Assembly: GCA_011525095.1 (NCBI GenBank)
Contig: WTIV01000098.1
Span: forward strand, 1 to 9,619
Reading direction: 5' to 3'
Source of the DNA: Methanobacteriota archaeon
GTDB lineage: Archaea; Thermoplasmatota; Poseidoniia; Poseidoniales; Poseidoniaceae
DNA length: 9,619 nucleotides
Numbering within the stretch: position 1 is the first letter of the stretch; each line of letters starts with the position of its first letter. A model generated the notes under the pieces. That model saw only the letters and a list, made by a program, of their open reading frames with translations, made no database searches and was not told where the DNA came from. The translations under genes and the position numbers were made by a program. This document shows positions 8,401 to 9,619 of the stretch, in pieces.

Positions 8401-9212
8401 CTTCAGTTCTGGAAGGAATAGTTCTACTTCTGTTGATATCAAGAGTACTTACTTCGCTGATGGGAATAGATAGAATTCAACTCTCTCCAACCTACAGCGA
8501 TGAGTTATCATGGGTATTGCCGGTAATCTCTCTCGAGGTATTCCTCATCGCTGCAGTGTTGCTATTCGAATGGGTTGAATCTGAGAGAATTAAGCGAGAA
8601 TTAGGCGACCACAGAGGGGCTGTTGGCCGTATTATTTGGGCGGTCATGACAATTTCAATTTCATTCGGTATTGCCGGAATTTTGGTAGCGGTTTTCGCTA
8701 TGAAGAACTCCCTAAGATGGATTCAACCAGCGGTACCGGTTGGTTTGGCATTATTCATTCCAATATCATGGAACGCTCTAGGAGGATGGGTAGAAGTCTT
8801 GGAAGGAACCACTTCTATATTCATGATTGTACTTGGAATGATGGCACTTATTTCTGCAATCAGTTGTGTTGTTACAAATAAGCAGCAGTGGATATCTTCC
8901 GGTCTTTGGGTAGGGCATTTATTGATTCCATCCGGAGCATTTGGATTCTACCAACAGACCAGTGTTTTGATGATGGTTTTGATACTTGCAGTCTCAACTA
9001 CATCATGGCTAATTGGCGTGGTTACGCTGCGAAGAGGTTGGAGAATTTTTGGAGCGGTCGACCTTGTCCTTGCATGGATTGTTGCAGGTGTTTTGATGCT
9101 TGCAGGCGGAACATCTCTGATGCTTCTAGTGATGTTGATTTCAACTGCAGTACTCCTGGGATTGGTAACTTGGTTGGGCCAAGAGTACGAAGATCAATTG
9201 GCGAACGATTAG
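5448..9212 (+). CDS. Giant polytopic membrane protein of unknown function (about 35-37 transmembrane helices)
   Basis: The product has 1254 residues from the ATG at 5448. A TTG at 5418, with GGGAGAGA directly abutting it, would add 10 residues but is too close to act as a normal ribosome site. Residues 1-94 are hydrophilic and acidic (EDEVEEESE). From about 96 to 789 there are some 24 hydrophobic helices with short loops. A charged, Gln/Arg-rich soluble segment follows at about 790-866 (7815-8045), including RSRMKQVSQRDERLQKY and LQQQRSKRRSSSGDYD. Then come about 13 more helices to residue 1243 and a short acidic tail. Basic flanks of the central segment suggest it is cytosolic. Helices seem to occur as repeated hairpins. 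I see no ATPase, transporter, glycosyltransferase or protease signature. The overall form recalls very large many-helix families such as DUF2339, but no shared motif supports that assignment. The stop codon overlaps the convergent neighbour. Confidence 0.9.
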   Translation: MEKESEDEILSRRNFEKSSGINLDNFLIQSAFEDEVEEESETVSEKQVDEAVGEVAEIFSRGDLVSNINRDGTVNEAPEIDSVTEYATEGEKRLHYGLMIAMIVVWSAIGTIVGTSPIFSNTISAIGLFAMAGFGMWLGETWIPKQRMHLLGVTWVIISMKILYGLAISMYAWDWIGTTELGASLLGLVVLNIGIAQHHDEDAIATQATIVLLAIGSAAGGTYGQEGVAVMVGVGTLLFHGLAYVRSSGNLASLGIAVSYLWIGLHAISDDWLIFGIEITPFSDELLLFLLMFGVTGINAVTATKFARSENWFSSGFKAMGLGKPGLWSVSVGLGMIGALLAIASNRLETGYALAQLILLLSAFTPSYLVVRGESWQKLQRYALWPAPILLAILILMVRGVIDSPLSEPWSIYAVFSAAITTAAILNHQHAVSDHVLWIGSIAIVIILTLLIPAEDENLARILLSCQAIVWVGLAVLAVQRNSPSLAGTATIAPWIWLFFFASNLESRLISVEIIPTNFAELDVSIYLILLIFIQIPLNFKLGDSGVNLAGRLVGMSELSARMRDSGMMRLWNISFITILLAMLFITNPGIIPAYGMVSVMGLILVYHSVAMRMDVHQGTPRTIIVSWSIAALVLQWRFGFGAFWIVLLGVSSVLIISWSELNSKRITEGEKISHQAIMPGNLITISLGFIAVMLMLIGLNEPLNNPLSYGDNFPNDVTNLRFASIAAISTVGGLYLPRASKLEKLLPSAISSIAVLVTVGLAAVSLEDDLTLYLAGISFVITGAWLAAQGEIRSRMKQVSQRDERLQKYLARQELQDEITESSASSNIKMVDAELLQLSELQQQRSKRRSSSGDYDLVVGDIQHKPTIVLSFIIVTILVGIFFAWTSGDSLPAIAVASFISVLFIGIARWRADQVNLQLPDIMGIESPVAITMAGLTLIQIAGRLGDANVALEHQWEILVLLSALVILAGISLLGRNDLGLRIPSVLEGIVLLLLISRVLTSLMGIDRIQLSPTYSDELSWVLPVISLEVFLIAAVLLFEWVESERIKRELGDHRGAVGRIIWAVMTISISFGIAGILVAVFAMKNSLRWIQPAVPVGLALFIPISWNALGGWVEVLEGTTSIFMIVLGMMALISAISCVVTNKQQWISSGLWVGHLLIPSGAFGFYQQTSVLMMVLILAVSTTSWLIGVVTLRRGWRIFGAVDLVLAWIVAGVLMLAGGTSLMLLVMLISTAVLLGLVTWLGQEYEDQLAND

Positions 9213-9619
9213 TCTTGCAATCTATCCCTTAGCAACTCAGAAATTTTAGCAACTGCATCTACAGCAGCCGTGCGGTCAATCCCTGCAGCGACTCTTAGTG
9301 AGACATTGGTCTTGGCTTGGGTTCCAGAATTTCGTATCCCAATAGAGATTCCATCTTTCTCCATTAACATCAAGTTGGGCTCTCCAAGAAGGCCACCACG
9401 ATTCATTTCTCCCAAGAAATCTCTTGCTATTGCCTCTACTTCATCTGAAAGTGAGTTGCTTCCATTCCACTTACTCCTGTTTGAAGGAGATATTGAAATT
9501 CTATTTTTGAATCCACGATGGAATCCCTCGACTCTAGATGTGCATGACATCGCACATAGTACCACAAGCATGCTTGCAACACCATCTCCAACAAGCACTC
9601 TTCCTCCATTTGGATTAGG
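9209..9619 (-). CDS. Phosphohexomutase-superfamily protein, C-terminal part (partial, runs off the right edge)
   Basis: An open frame of 136 residues enters from the right edge (first visible PNPNGGR) and ends at TAA 9209-9211. A GTG at 9598 is in frame but is probably internal, because homology-like sequence precedes it. The segment GDGVASMLVVLCAMS fits the end of domain III of phosphoglucomutase/phosphomannomutase enzymes. IRNSGTQAKTNVSLR (9337-9293), followed by an alpha-helical end (AVDAVAKISELLRDRL), fits domain IV, whose R-x-SGT loop binds the substrate phosphate. Family enzymes move phosphate between C1 and C6 of hexose or hexosamine phosphates via a phosphoserine in domain I, which lies outside the window. 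The usual SGTEP is SGTQA here. Substrate (glucosamine, mannose or glucose phosphate) cannot be told. The gene converges on the membrane-protein gene with a 4-bp overlap. Confidence 0.72.
   Translation of the reverse strand, partial: PNPNGGRVLVGDGVASMLVVLCAMSCTSRVEGFHRGFKNRISISPSNRSKWNGSNSLSDEVEAIARDFLGEMNRGGLLGEPNLMLMEKDGISIGIRNSGTQAKTNVSLRVAAGIDRTAAVDAVAKISELLRDRLQD

Overview
The window looks like a chromosomal segment of an uncultivated planktonic archaeon, most plausibly a Marine Group II / Poseidoniales-type euryarchaeon (Thermoplasmatota). This is inferred from gene style: a very large secreted protein built from PPC, CARDB and thrombospondin type-3 modules with a C-terminal membrane anchor, tight packing, moderate-to-low GC by eye, and no obvious strong Shine-Dalgarno sites. 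No rRNA, tRNA or other phylogenetic marker is present, so the assignment is moderate at best.

Layout from left to right. (1) Positions 3648 to 1, minus strand: a giant surface protein running off the left edge. Its reading frame is broken by one in-frame TGA at 151-153, exactly between the extracellular part (1165 residues) and an in-frame transmembrane anchor plus cytoplasmic tail (50 visible codons, 150 to 1). (2) 81 bp upstream of it on the same strand is a complete ATP-type phosphoenolpyruvate carboxykinase gene, pckA (5322 to 3730). (3) A short divergent region, about 40 to 125 bp depending on the start codons, separates pckA from (4) a plus-strand gene (5448-9212) for a membrane protein of about 1254 residues with roughly 35-37 predicted helices and no recognised function. 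(5) This gene converges on, and overlaps by 4 bp, the 3' end of a minus-strand gene that leaves the right edge (9619 to 9209). Its product is the C-terminal part of a phosphohexomutase-type (phosphoglucomutase/phosphomannomutase superfamily) protein.

The genes do not form an obvious functional cluster. pckA is central metabolism (oxaloacetate/PEP node). The phosphohexomutase may feed sugar-nucleotide synthesis. The surface protein and the polytopic membrane protein belong to the cell envelope. A link through envelope glycosylation (sugar phosphate mutase plus a sequon-rich surface protein) is possible but rests on proximity only.

The most interesting signal is the single TGA between ectodomain and anchor. 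It is either a recent nonsense change or sequencing error that turns an anchored protein into a secreted one, or a readthrough site yielding both forms. The second is the giant polytopic protein, which appears to be built from many repeated helical hairpins. No CRISPR array, insertion sequence, integrase, RNA gene or defence-like cassette was seen. Apart from the short gaps at 3649-3729 and about 5323-5447, essentially all of the window is coding.
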